Shown here one piece after another: positions 11,833 to 23,171 of a stretch of DNA of 64,000 bases. Positions within the stretch are counted from its first letter, which is position 1. Each line of letters opens with the position of its first letter. Made by a program: the position numbers and the translations under genes. Below the pieces are notes generated by a model. It searched no databases and was not told the origin of the DNA. It was given only the letters and a program-made list of their open reading frames with translations. The stretch comes from Phalacrocorax aristotelis (lineage: Eukaryota; Chordata; Aves; Suliformes; Phalacrocoracidae): the NCBI RefSeq assembly GCF_949628215.1, contig NW_027441314.1:372001-436000 (forward strand), written 5' to 3'.

Positions 11833-11942
11833 GTGGAGGTCGGCCTAGAGTCTGGAGCTGCAGAAGAGGCAGGGAGGAGAGGAGGGGAAAGAAGCATGTG
11901 AACGGCTAAATTGTGCCAGCAGCGCTGAGAGCGAGAGTCGCG
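11833..11942 (+). other. Exon-like segment, copy U5
   Basis: Acceptor and donor both intact. Confidence 0.5.
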
Positions 11943-12279
11943 GTGAGTCCTGGGCCAGTGGGGCCCCGTTGCCTCTCTTGTACGTCCTGGGCCCTCCCTG
12001 TCTCTCCCCCGGCCCCCTCTCTTTCCTTACCTGCTGCAAAATTATTTTTTTTTTGCGCCCCCCCCCGCACCTTCTTTCTCCGTCTCGCTCTGAGTGGCTC
12101 CCTGCCTCCCCGTCTTTACAGTCCTCCCTCTCTCTGTCCTGTAGCCTGTGGCTACTTGTTCTTTCTCCGCCTCTCTCTGCCTGGCTCTGGCTCCGTTTTT
12201 ATTTTTTTACTCCTCCTGCTCTGTCCTGTAGCCTGTCGGTATTTTTGTCTTTCTCTGGCTCTCTCGGTCTGACTCCCTG

Positions 12280-12797
12280 TGTTACCGAAAAACGCGGTAA
12301 AATCGGAAACAACTCCTCAAGACCAATTTAGTATTAAAGAGCAGGCATTCTTTATTCACGGCGCCGGATGCACGGGGGATCGCTCCTCCTGGCGTGCGTA
12401 CCTCACGCACCTTTCCTGTTCAATTTGTAGATCAAAATTTTACGTATTCATTATTGTCCTGTCTGCTGATCGGTACAAACTTGCTCGTTCCGTATGTAAA
12501 TCGCTGCGCAGGCTCGGTGGTGGTCCGTGAGTCGGTGGTCGCGATCTCCCCCTGCCAGAATTGCCTTTTACCTTCTTGGCTGTTGATCTTGGCAGTCTTG
12601 GCTAGTTCTCTCAGTCCGCTCCACGAAACCGCGTTTTGTCGTCCTTTTCTGACAGAAGCACGTTGTCTGTTGTTCTGCTGACGTTAACGATCGCCTAGGG
12701 ACTAAAATGCAGATCAACAGGTGCGCTGATTCGTACGCTCCATGTTCCCGTAATGGAACACCGTCTCTGGTTGGCTGATTTCATCGCTTTGGTTACA
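12280..12797 (-). mobile_element. LTR-A copy in U5
   Basis: 518 bases, decamer deleted; indistinguishable by eye from U3. Confidence 0.75.
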
Positions 12798-14477
12798 CCT
12801 GTTCCTGTTGTTCAGTTTCTTCTTTTTTGGCTTTGTGTGATTCTCTCTGTGATTCTGTTTTTCTCTGCCTCGCTTTTCCCAGCTCCCCGTCCCTCACTTG
12901 GAATGCCCGTTGTCCTTCACCAGCTCACTCTCCCTTGGTTGCCATCCCCGTTTCTGAATTCCTCCTGCTTTGCCACGTAGCCCGTGACTTTTTTCTTAAT
13001 CTCTCTCTGTCTGCCTCAACGCTCCCCCCGCGCTTTTTCATTCGTCTGCTCTGCTCTGCACCCTGCTACTGTTCTTGCCTTTCTGAGTTCTTCTCCGTCG
13101 AGCTCCCTTTCCCTATTTGTGAATTCCTGTTCTTCCTGCAGCCACCGCTGTTCCCTGTGACCTCCGTCTCTCTCTGTCCAGCTCCCTGTCCCTAGGTTTT
13201 AATCCCTGCCTCTGCCCGCTGTAGCCCGTCTAGGTTTTTCTCTCGGCCTCTCTCTCTGTCCGGCTCCCTCTCTCTGTGTTCTAATTCCACGTTCTCTGTC
13301 ACGTAGACCCGTGCTATTTGTTTGTCCTCATCTCTCTCTGTCCAGCTCCTTGCTGCGATGTTTTATTTCTTCCCTCTCTGTCTGTCTTTGTAGCCCGTTG
13401 CCGTTGTTGGTTTTGTTTTTTTTTTTCCCACTTGTTTCTTCATGTGTCTCTGTCTGCCTCCCAGTGCCTGATCTTTAATTCCTCCTTCCCTGTAGGCCGC
13501 TGTTCCTTTTTTCCATTCTACATTGTGTTCTCTTTGGTCTGCTGTTCTTATTCATCGATTCCCTCCTCGCTGCCCTGTGGCTTGTCCCCATTTATTGTTG
13601 CCTCTCTCTCCCTCTCTCTGGCTTCTTGCCCCTGTTTTTAAAATTCCTCCCTCTCTTCTCTCTTCCCTGTTGGCCGTGTGATCTTCAGCCTTTCTCCACC
13701 TCTTTCTGCCCAGCTCTCTGCGTCTATTCATTAATTCTTCCCTCTCTGCCCTGTAGCCTGTAGCTTCTGTCCTTTCTCCATCTTGCTGTCTCTGGCTTCC
13801 CCGTGACCCTCTTTTAGAATTGTTTCTCTCTTCTCTCTGTACGCATTGCGATTCCTTTTGCTCTCCATCTCCCTTTGTTTTGGTGTTTTTTTTGTTGTTT
13901 TTCTGGCTCCCTGTCCCTAATTGTTAATTCTCTGCCTTCTCATGCTCTGTACCACGTAGCCCCATGGTTTGTTTTGTGGTGTTCCCTCCCCGGCCCCTTC
14001 CCTCCGTCGCTGGCCGTCTCGGCTCCCTGTCCCCGTGGCTTCATTCTTCCCTTTCTGCCCTGTTCTTGTCGCTTATCTTGTCTGTCTCCATCTCGCTCGG
14101 TCCAGCTTCCTGCCCCTGTTCTTCTTTCCTCCCTCGCTGTCGTGCTGCCTGCCCCAGGTTCTTTGTGCGTCTCCAGCCTGCTCCTCATCCTTCTTTGTTG
14201 GTCTGTGTCCTGCTCTTCCCCTCTCTCTGCTGCTTTTATCTCCACCTCCGTCAGGCTCCCTGTCCTCCTCTGGCCGTCCTGTTCCCTGCCTCGTGCCTTC
14301 TCACTACACGCACACACGCCCCCCCCGCCCCCGTCCAGCCGGATGCTGCTCTTCTCTCCTCCTACTGTCCTGTGCCCTGCTCGTCACCTTTGGTGGCCTC
14401 CCCCTCTGCCCAGCAGCCCGTCGCTCCAGGAGCCAGGCGACGGACGGTCCGTTCCCTGCCAAACCGGGACAAGCGCG

Positions 14478-14774
14478 TGCCGTGGCTTAGCCTCAGCTGG
14501 CAACTCTGCACCAGGGAGCTGCTTGCTCGCTCCACCCTCAGTGGGCTGGGGGAGAGAGCTGGAAGGGTAAAAGTGAGAAAAATCATGGGTTGAGATCAAG
14601 ACGGTTTAATAGGTAAAGCAAAAGCTGTGCGTGGAAGCAAAGCAAGGAATTAATTCGCTCCTCCTTTTCGGCGGGCAGGTGTTGAGCTGTTTCTGGGAAA
14701 GCAGGGCTCTGTCATGTGTAACGGTTAGTTAGGAAGAGAAATGCCGTAGCCCCCAAGGACTCCCCCTTCTTCCC
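14478..14774 (-). mobile_element. Truncated LTR-B in U5
   Basis: Identical breakpoint; the last short-form copy before the long form begins. Confidence 0.85.
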
Positions 14775-14886
14775 ACAGTTGGAACCCGCAGTTCGGTACG
14801 GGCGTGTAGTGCACGAGCGAGCTAGGCTATGTGCCGAGGAAGCCTCATCTCGTAAGAGCTGTAAGACACCCCCGTGTTCTCTTCAG

Positions 14887-14996
14887 GTGGAGGTCGGCCT
14901 AGAGTCTGGAGCTGCAGAAGAGGCAGGGAGGAGAGGAGGGGAAAGAAGCATGTGAACGGCTAAATTGTGCCAGCAGCGCTGAGAGCGAGAGTCGCG
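14887..14996 (+). other. Exon-like segment, copy U6
   Basis: Acceptor and donor both intact. Confidence 0.5.
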
Positions 14997-15331
14997 GTGA
15001 GTCCTGGGCCAGTGGGGCCCCGTTGCCTCTCTTGTACGTCCTGGGCCCTCCCTGTCTCTCCCCCGGCCCCCTCTCTTTCCTTACCTGCTGCAAAATTATT
15101 TTTTTTTTGCGCCCCCCCCGCACCTTCTTTCTCCGTCTCGCTCTGAGTGGCTCCCTGCCTCCCCGTCTTTTCAGTCCTCCCTCTCTCTGTCCTGTAGCCT
15201 GTGGCTACTTGTTCTTTCTCCGCCTCTCTCTGCCTGGCTCTGGCTCCGTTTTTATTTTTTTACTCCTCCTGCTCTGTCCTGTAGCCTGTCGGTATTTTGT
15301 CTTTCTCTGGCTCTCTCGGTCTGACTCCCTG

Positions 15332-15859
15332 TGTTACCGAAAAACGCGGTAAAATCGGAAACAACTCCTCAACGCCAATTTAGTATTAAAGAGCAGGCAT
15401 TCTTTATTCACGGCGCCGGATGCAGGGGGGATCGCTCCTCCTGGCGTGCGTACCTCACGCACCTTTCCCGTTCAATTTGTAGATCAAAATTTTACATATT
15501 CATACGTATTCATTATTGTCCTGTCTGCTGATCGGTACAAACTTGCTCGTTCCGTATGTAAATCGCTGCGCAGGCTCGGTGGTGGTCCGTGAGTCGGTGG
15601 TCGCGATCTCCCCCTGCCAGAATTGCCTTTTACCTTCTTGGCTGTTAATCTTGGCAGTCTTGGCTAGTTCTCTCAGTCCGCTCCACGAAACCGCGTTTTG
15701 TCGTCCTTTTCTGACAGAAGCACGTTGTCTGTTGTTCTGCTGACGTTAACGATCGCCTAGGGACTAAAATGCAGATCAACAGGTGCGCTGATTCGTACGC
15801 TCCATGTTCCCGTAATGGAACACCGTCTCTGGTTGGCTGATTTCATCGCTTTGGTTACA
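15332..15859 (-). mobile_element. LTR-A copy in U6
   Basis: 528 bases. One decamer is mutated (ACATATTCAT), and GCTGTTAATC replaces GCTGTTGATC near 15,645. Confidence 0.75.
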
Positions 15860-17553
15860 CCTGTTCCTGTTGTTCAGTTTCTTCTTTTTTGGCTTTGTGT
15901 GATTCTCTCTGTGATTCTGTTTTTCTCTGCCTCGCTTTTCCCAGCTCCCCGTCCCTCACTTGGAATGCCCGTTGTCCTTCACCAGCTCACTCTCCCTTGG
16001 TTGCCATCCCCGTTTCTGAATTCCTCCTGCTTTGCCACGTAGCCCGTGACTTTTTTCTTAATCTCTCTCTGTCTGCCTCAACGCTCCCCCCGCGCTTTTT
16101 CATTCGTCTGCTCTGCTCTGCACCCTGCTACTGTTCTTGCCTTTCTGAGTTCTTCTCTGTCGAGCTCCCTTTCCCTATTTGTGAATTCCTGTTCTTCCTG
16201 CAGCCACCGCTGTTCCCTGTGACCTCCGTCTCTCTCTGTCCAGCTCCCTGTCCCTAGGTTTTAATCCCTGCCCGCTGTAGCCCGTCTAGGTTTTTCTCTC
16301 GGCCTCTCTCTCTGTCCGGCTCCCTCTCTCTGTGTTCTAAGTCCACGTTCTCTGTCACGTAGACCCGTGCTATTTGTTTGTCCTCATCTCTCTCTGTCCA
16401 GCTCCTTGCTGCGATGTTTTATTTCTTCCCTCTCTGTCTGTCTTTGTAGCCCGTTGCCGTTGTTGGTTTTGTTTTTTTTTTTCCCACTTGTTTCTTCATG
16501 TGTCTCTGTCTGCCTCCCAGTGCCTGATCTTTAATTCCTCCTTCCCTGTAGGCCGCTGTTCCTTTTTTCCATTCTACATTGTGTTCTCTTTGGTCTGCTG
16601 TTCTTATTCATCGATTCCCTCCTCGCTGCCCTGTGGCTTGTCCCCATTTATTGTTGCCTCTCTCTCCCTCTCTCTGGCTTCTTGCCCCTGTTTTTAAAAT
16701 TCCTCCCTCTCTTCTCTCTTCCCTGTTGGCCGTGTGATCTTCAGCCTTTCTCCACCTCTTTCTGCCCAGCTCTCTGCGTCTATTCATTAATTCTTCCCTC
16801 TCTGCCCTGTAGCCTGTAGCTTCTGTCCTTTCTCCATCTTGCTGTCTCTGGCTTCCCCGTGACCCTCTTTTAGAATTGTTTCTCTCTTCTCTCTGTACGC
16901 ATTGCGATTCCTTTTGCTCTCCATCTCCCTTTGTTTTGGTGTTTTTTTTGTTGTTTTTCTGGCTTCCTGTCCCTAATTGTTAATTCTCTGCCTTCTCATG
17001 CTCTGTACCACGTAGCCCCATGGTTTGTTTTGTGGTGTTCCCTCCCCGGCCCCTTCCCTCCGTCGTTGGCCGTCTCGGCTCCCTGTCCCCGTGGCTTCAT
17101 TCTTCCCTTTCTGCCCTGTTCTTGTCGCTTATCTTGTCTGTCTCCATCTCGCTCGGTCCAGCTTCCTGCCCCTGTTCTTCTTTCCTCCCTCGCTGTCGTG
17201 CTGCCTGCCCCAGGTTCTTTGTGCGTCTCCAGCCTGCTCCTCATCCTTCTTTGTTGGTCTGTGTCCTGCTCTTCCCCTCTCTCTGCTGCTTTTATCTCCA
17301 CCTCCGTCAGGCTCCCTGTCCTCCTCTGGCCATCCTGTTCCCTGCCTCGTGCCTTCTCACTACACGCACACACGCCCCCCCACCCCCACCCCCCCCGCCC
17401 CCCCCCCAGCCGGGTGCCGCTCTTGTCTTCTCTCCTCCTACTGTCCTGTGCCCTGCTCCTCACCTTTGGTGGCCTCCCCCTCTGCCCAGCAGCCCGTCGC
17501 TCCAGGAGCCAGGCGACGGACGGTCCGTTCCCTGCCAAACCGGGACAAGCGCG

Positions 17554-18116
17554 TGCCGTGGCTTAGCCTCAGCTGGCAACTCTGCACCAGGGAGCTGCTT
17601 GCTCGCTCCACCCTCAGTGGGCTGGGGGAGAGAGCTGGAAGGGTAAAAGTGAGAAAAATCATGGGTTGAGATCAAGACGGTTTAATAGGTAAAGCAAAAG
17701 CTGTGCGTGGAAGCAAAGCAAGGAATTAATTCGCTCCTCCTTTTCGGCGGGCAGGTGTTGAGCTGTTTCTGGGAAAGCAGGGCTCTGTCATGTGTAACGG
17801 TTACTTAGGAAGAGAAATGCCGTAGCCCCCAAGGACTCCCCCTTCTTCCCCCAGCTGCGTGTGCTGAGCATGATGTCAAATGGTATGGAATATCCCTTTG
17901 GTCAGTTAGCTGGGAAAGCTTTCCCAGCTGTGTCCTCTCCCAGCCTACTTGCTGGTGGGGCACTGAGAGAACCAGAAGAGGCCCTGACTGTGGAAGCAGT
18001 GCTCAGCAAGAACCAAAACATCTCTACATTATTAACGGTGTTTTGAGCATAAATCCAAAACTTATCCCTTCCTAGCTACTCTGGAGAAAATGAGCACTAT
18101 CCCAGCCAACACCAGC
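17554..18116 (-). mobile_element. Near-complete LTR, LTR-B, in U6
   Basis: Read on the minus strand this matches, from memory, a very common avian ERV LTR. It starts near GCTGGTGTTGGCTGGGATAG (18,116 downward), passes a region equivalent to CATGACGTCATGCTCAGCA and the GGGGGAAGAAGG stretch, has the signal ATTAAA at about 17,686-17,681, and ends in CCTATTAAAC...GCCACGGCA (17,554). The TATA position of the family is degraded here to CACACGCAG. The identification rests on recall of the family, not on a search; the family name is left open. No internal retroviral sequence follows. Directly to its right is the CpG-island insert. Confidence 0.8.
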
Positions 18117-18730
18117 TCCGTGCGGCTGCGGCAACGGCGGCCGAGGTGGCCTTGGGGCAGTGGGAGCGTTGGGGACCCTGAGCCACGAATGGCTCCTGGG
18201 ACTTGTTACGCGTGTGCGCCTGCACAAACACCTGCCCTCTCGTTTGCCCTCAGGGCTGCGTTTGCGCTGCCTTTGCGTGGGGCAAGGGGCTGTGATGGAG
18301 CCCAGGGGAGGAGGTGGTGCACTGTGGGGGTGAGGGGAGGGGGCCCCCCGTTGCTGCTGTGCCTCAGCTGCGCGCGGGGGCTGGAGGAGCCCCAGGTGCG
18401 GGCAGTGGGGCTGATGGTGCCGGCTCCTCCCTGGAAAAGGGGTGGTGCCGTGCTCCGGGGGGCCAGTGTGAGCCGAGGGCGGAGCGGAGCGGAGCTGTGG
18501 CCGAGCGTCAGCGGGCTGCGACTGTAGCGAGGGAGAAGGTGAGCGGGGGCTGGGGGGTGGGCCGCTGGGTCCCGGGTAAAGCCCCGAGGAGGGCTGCGGC
18601 GGGGCAGCGCCGGGTCGGAGCGGAGCTGTGGGGAGAGCGAGGCTGTGGTGAGGGCTCGGTGGGGGTTCCGGGTGCATCGGCGGGAGGGACGGTGCCCCGC
18701 AGGGTCAGAGAGCGGGAGGGCGGGCTCGCG

Positions 18731-18937
18731 GCATTCCGGGAGCTGTGGTGGTGTGGCTGTGGGCTGGCCGGGCGGCCGTGTTGTGTCGCAGAGCATGCCG
18801 GGAGCTGCAGTCCTTGTGGCGCGCGGCTGCGGTGCGGCCGTGTTGTGCCGCAGAGCATGCCGGGAGGTGTAGTCCTTGCGGCGCGCGGCTGCCGGGCGGC
18901 CGTGTTGTGGCGCAGAGCATGCCGGGAGGTGTAGTCC
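18731..18937 (+). promoter_or_regulatory. Four 62-bp subrepeats with ZNF143/Staf-type sites, U6
   Basis: GCATGCCGGGAGNTGNAGTCC occurs at 18,793, 18,855 and 18,917. A degenerate version (GCATTCCGGGAGCTGTGGTGG) lies at 18,731; every step is exactly 62 bases. The reverse complement reads ACTACACCTCCCGGCATGC, which fits the known ZNF143/THAP11-associated motif ACTACAnnTCCCrGCATGC. The two middle units are linked by a conserved GCGGCCGTGTTGTG(C/T)CGCAGA spacer. Confidence 0.75.
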
Positions 18938-19499
18938 AGGCGCAGTGGCTGCCGGCGCTGTCACGTGGTTCGCCGGGGCGTGGCGGGAGGCGCGGTCTTC
19001 CGGCGCTCGGGTGCCGGGCGGCCGTGCCGCGTACGGTACGCGCGGTGTATTTGGGGTTGGATTCGTGTTGATTTCTGGGGGCTTGCGGGTGCGGCCGCTC
19101 CCCGAGAAGCGGTGAGTTCCCCGGGAGCTGACAGAAGGGAAGAGGGAAAGGAGGAGGACGGTGACCTTTTCCCCGTGCCCAGGGCGCAGATGATGGCCGC
19201 CTCCCCGGCTCGCCGGAGCTCCCGCTCAGCCTCCCCTTGCCCCCCCCTTGCCCCGTGCGCCTGCCCCCAGCCCCGGCACCTCCCCTGCAGCGTGCCGCGT
19301 AGCCCTTGGCCGCCCCCAGGCCCTGTCGTGAAGGCAGCGAGCCGGCCCTCAAGCGCACTGGATTCCCCCTCGGCGCAGGGGCCCTTAGCAGTAGCGCGGG
19401 GAAGGGGCGCTGTGTCCAGAAGCCCCTGCGCAAGGAGAGGCTTTGGCCAGGGTCGATCGACGGTAATGACGGTCGCTGTTTCTTCTTTCCCTCTCCCAG

Positions 19500-19691
19500 A
19501 GACCGTGCTGAGGACGTGGTTGTCTGTCCTTCCCCCGGGGATGCCGTTGACTGCGGCCGTCTCAGGCTCGCGTGGCTTCTCTCTGCCCGGCCTCGCCGTC
19601 CTTGCAGCGCAGGGCCGAAAAGGGATAGACAAAGCCCTTCCCGGCTGTGGAGAGGAGCTGCCTCGGCTGAAGCTGGAGACGCCAACGAAAG
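19500..19691 (+). other. Exon-like segment E3, U6
   Basis: 192 bases between a textbook acceptor (TTCTTTCCCTCTCCCAG, ending 19,499) and a donor (AAAG|GTAAAG, GT at 19,692). An ATG at 19,541 opens a frame that stays open through this segment. If spliced to 19,746-19,769 and 19,950 onward, the frame continues with phase-1 junctions to a TAA at 20,024, giving about 83 codons. The intervening 54 bases (19,692-19,745) are short for a vertebrate intron and are themselves open in that frame, so intron retention is equally possible. No protein family recognised; coding status unproven. Confidence 0.4.
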
Positions 19692-19745
19692 GTAAAGCAG
19701 AAGAAACTGAAGGCGCTCTGGCTGCCAGCTGCTTTCCTGCTGCAG

Positions 19746-19769
19746 GCAAGAGAGAGCCTGTCCCTGCAG
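19746..19769 (+). other. Possible 24-base micro-exon E4, U6
   Basis: Bordered by TTTCCTGCTGCAG and CTGCAG|GTGAGG. Its length is a multiple of three. Confidence 0.3.
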
Positions 19770-19949
19770 GTGAGGGAGGAAGGATCCCCCTTCATAGCCC
19801 GCAGCGGGCCAGGCCACCAACGTGCACCGCAGGGTCTGTACGCGTAACCCGCAGTTCGGTACGGGCGTGTAGTGCACGAGCGAGCTAGGCTATGTGCCTA
19901 GGAAGCCTCATCTCGTAAGAGCTGTAAGACACCCCCGTGTTCTCTTCAG

Positions 19950-20059
19950 GTGGAGGTCGGCCTAGAGTCTGGAGCTGCAGAAGAGGCAGGGAGGAGAGGA
20001 GGGGAAAGAAGCATGTGAACGGCTAAATTGTGCCAGCAGCGCTGAGAGCGAGAGTCGCG
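19950..20059 (+). other. Exon-like segment, copy U7
   Basis: First copy lying downstream of a monomer promoter (U6). It would be the 3' partner of the exon-like segments at 19,500 and 19,746. Confidence 0.5.
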
Positions 20060-20399
20060 GTGAGTCCTGGGCCAGTGGGGCCCCGTTGCCTCTCTTGTAC
20101 GTCCTGGGCCCTCCCTGTCTCTCCCCCGGTCCCCTCTCTTTCCTTACCTGCTGCAAAATTATTTTTTTTTTGCGCCCCCCCCCCCCGCACCTTCTTTCTC
20201 CGTCTCGCTCTGAGTGGCTCCCTGCCTCCCCGTCTTTTCAGTCCTCCCTCTCTCTGTCCTGTAGCCTGTGGCTACTTGTTCTTTCTCCGCCTCTCTCTGC
20301 CTGGCTCTGGCTCCGTTTTTATTTTTTTACTCCTCCTGCTCTGTCCTGTAGCCTGTCGGTATTTTTGTCTTTCTCTGGCACTCTCGGTCTGACTCCCTG

Positions 20400-20927
20400 T
20401 GTTACCGAAAAACGCGGTAAAATAGGAAACAACTCCTCAAGACCAATTTAGTATTAAAGAGCAGGCATTCTTTATTCACGGCGCCGGATGCACGGGGGAT
20501 CGCTCCTCCTGGCGTGCGTACCTCACGCACCTTTCCCGTTCAATTTGTAGATCAAAATTTTACGTATTCATACGTATTCATTATTGTCCTGTCTGCTGAT
20601 CGGTACAAACTTGCTCGTTCCGTATGTAAATCGCTGCGCAGGCTCGGTGGTGGTCCGTGAGTTGGTGGTCGCGATCTCCCCCTGCCAGAATTGCCTTTTA
20701 CCTTCTTGGCTGTTGATCTTGGCAGTCTTGGCTAGTTCTCTCAGTCCGCTCCACGAAACCGCGTTTTGTCGTCCTTTTCTGACAGAAGCACGTTGTCTGT
20801 TGTTCTGCTGACGTTAACGATCGCCTAGGGACTAAAATGCAGATCAACAGGTGCGCTGATTCGTACGCTCCATGTTCCCGTAATGGAACACCGTCTCTGG
20901 TTGGCTGATTTCATCGCTTTGGTTACA
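20400..20927 (-). mobile_element. LTR-A copy in U7
   Basis: 528 bases. AAAATAGG replaces AAAATCGG near the CGGTAACA end, as in all of U7-U10. Confidence 0.75.
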
Positions 20928-22608
20928 CCTGTTCCTGTTGTTCAGTTTCTTCTTTTTTGGCTTTGTGTGATTCTCTCTGTGATTCTGTTTTTCTCTGCCT
21001 CGCTTTTCCCAGCTCCCCGTCCCTCACTTGGAATGCCCGTTGTCCTTCACCAGCTCACTCTCCCTTGGTTGCCATCCCCGTTTCTGAATTCCTCCTGCTT
21101 TGCCACGTAGCCCGTGACTTTTTTCTTAATCTCTCTCTGTCTGCCTCAACGCTCCCCCCGCGCTTTTTCATTCGTCTGCTCTGCTCTGCACCCTGCTACT
21201 GTTCTTGCCTTTCTGAGTTCTTCTCTGTCGAGCTCCCTTTCCCTATTTGTGGATTCCTGTTCTTCCTGCAGCCACCGCTGTTCCCTGTGACCTCCGTCTC
21301 TCTCTGTCCAGCTCCCTGTCCCTAGGTTTTAATCCCTGCCTCTGCCCGCTGTAGCCCGTCTAGGTTTTTCTCTCGGCCTCTCTCTCTGTCCGGCTCCCTC
21401 TCTCTGTGTTCTAAGTCCACGTTCTCTGTCACGTAGACCCGTGCTATTTGTTTGTCCTCATCTCTCTCTGTCCAGCTCCTTGCTGCGATGTTTTATTTCT
21501 TCCCTCTCTGTCTGTCTTTGTAGCCCGTTGCCGTTGTTGGTTTGTTTTTTTTTTTTTCCCACTTGTTTCTTCATGTGTCTCTGTCTGCCTCCCAGTGCCT
21601 GATCTTTAATTCCTCCTTCCCTGTAGGCCGCTGTTCCTTTTTTCCATTCTACATTGTGTTCTCTTTGGTCTGCTGTTCTTATTCATCGATTCCCTCCTCG
21701 CTGCCCTGTGGCTTGTCCCCATTTATTGTTGCCTCTCTCTCCCTCTCTCTGGCTTCTTGCCCCTGTTTTTAAAATTCCTCCCTCTCTTCTCTCTTCCCTG
21801 TTGGCCGTGTGATCTTCAGCCTTTCTCCACCTCTTTCTGCCCAGCTCTCTGCGTCTATTCATTAATTCTTCCCTCTCTGCCCTGTAGCCTGTAGCTTCTG
21901 TCCTTTCTCCATCTTGCTGTCTCTGGCTTCCCCGTGACCCTCTTTTAGAATTGTTTCTCTCTTCTCTCTGTACGCATTGCGATTCCTTTTGCTCTCCATC
22001 TCCCTTTGTTTTGGTGTTTTTTTTGTTGTTTTTCTGGCTCCCTGTCCCTAATTGTTAATTCTCTGCCTTCTCATGCTCTGTACCACGTAGCCCCATGGTT
22101 TGTTTTGTGGTGTTCCCTCCCCGGCCCCTTCCCTCCGTCGTTGGCTGTCTCGGCTCCCTGTCCCCGTGGCTTCATTCTTCCCTTTCTGCCCTGTTCTTGT
22201 CGCTTATCTTGTCTGTCTCCATCTCGCTCGGTCCAGCTTCCTGCCCCTGTTCTTCTTTCCTCCCTCGCTGTCGTGCTGCCTGCCCCAGGTTCTTTGTGCG
22301 TCTCCAGCCTGCTCCTCATCCTTCTTTGTTGGTCTGTGTCCTGCTCTTCCCCTCTCTCTGCTGCTTTTATCTCCACCTCCGTCAGGCTCCCTGTCCTCCT
22401 CTGGCCGTCCTGTTCCCTGCCTCGTGCCTTCTCACTACACGCACACACGCCCCCCCCGCCCCCGTCCAGCCGGATGCTGCTCTTCTCTCCTCCTACTGTC
22501 CTGTGCCCTGCTCCTCACCTTTGGTGGCCTCCCCCTCTGCTCAGCAGCCCGTCGCTCCAGGAGCCAGGCGACGGACGGTCCGTTCCCTGCCAAACCGGGA
22601 CAAGCGCG

Positions 22609-23171
22609 TGCCGTGGCTTAGCCTCAGCTGGCAACTCTGCACCAGGGAGCTGCTTGCTCGCTCCACCCTCAGTGGGCTGGGGGAGAGAGCTGGAAGGGTA
22701 AAAGTGAGAAAAATCATGGGTTGAGATCAAGACGGTTTAATAGGTAAAGCAAAAGCTGTGCGTGGAAGCAAAGCAAGGAATTAATTCGCTCCTCCTTTTC
22801 GGCGGGCAGGTGTTGAGCTGTTTCTGGGAAAGCAGGGCTCTGTCATGTGTAACGGTTAGTTAGGAAGAGAAATGCCGTAGCCCCCAAGGACTCCCCCTTC
22901 TTCCCCCAGCTGCGTGTGCTGAGCATGATGTCAAATGGTATGGATTATCCCTTTGGTCAGTTAGCTGGGAAAGCTTTCCCAGCTGTGTCCTCTCCCAGCC
23001 TACTTGCTGGTGGGGCACTAAGAGAACCAGAAGAGGCCCTGACTGTGGAAGCAGTGCTCAGCAAGAACCAAAACATCTCTACATTATTAACGGTGTTTTG
23101 AGCATAAATCCAAAACTTATCCCTTCCTAGCTACTCTGGAGAAAATGAGCACTATCCCAGCCAACACCAGC
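22609..23171 (-). mobile_element. LTR-B copy in U7
   Basis: Near-complete. GGATTATCCC replaces the family-like GGAATATCCC retained in U6, and AGTTAGG replaces ACTTAGG. Confidence 0.8.

Larger units (their letters stand above)
11833..14886 (+). repeat. Monomer U5 (short form, 3054 bp)
   Basis: Same length as U3 and the same diagnostic variants (short LTR-A, AACAGG, CTCGTCACC near 14,381). U2-U3 and U4-U5 therefore form two copies of a roughly 6.1-kb dimer over much of their length. Confidence 0.95.
18117..19845 (+). promoter_or_regulatory. Long-form insert with CpG-island promoter, U6
   Basis: About 1.7 kb of GC-rich, CpG-dense DNA, in sharp contrast to the C/T block before it. In order it holds: a GC-rich leader with a possible first-exon donor (GAGAAG|GTGAGC, GT at 18,539); four 62-base subrepeats at 18,731-18,937; an E-box TCACGTG at 18,961; an ETS-type CTTCCGG at 18,997; a 15-base near-palindrome at 19,028-19,042; a second possible first-exon donor (GCG|GTGAGT, GT at 19,112); then splice-bordered segments. 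ZNF143, USF-type and ETS sites together are characteristic of TATA-less housekeeping promoters. Which strand fires is inferred from the donors. A BamHI site (19,782) occurs once per long monomer. Confidence 0.7.
14887..19949 (+). repeat. Monomer U6 (first long form, 5063 bp)
   Basis: Its left two thirds resemble U2 (long LTR-A, AACGCC), and it then continues into the long-form insert. It has a private expansion of the C-rich tract around 17,376-17,409. It keeps ACTTAGG near 17,803, where most other monomers have AGTTAGG. Confidence 0.95.

Noticed and set aside
18731..18937. CRISPR-like array of 62-base units
   Set aside because: Units are contiguous near-identical repeats without distinct spacers, in a vertebrate promoter context.
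19463..19499. A 37-base intron between CG|GTAATG and CCCAG
   Set aside because: Too short for vertebrate splicing; the acceptor at 19,499 is better paired with the donor at 19,112.
18705..19888. Large open frames on both strands of the CpG island (390 and 262 codons minus, 307 and 206 plus; 491 codons in U10)
   Set aside because: They overlap on opposite strands in GC-rich promoter DNA, contain the 62-base subrepeats as translated repeats, and show no recognisable domain. Open frames are expected at this GC content.
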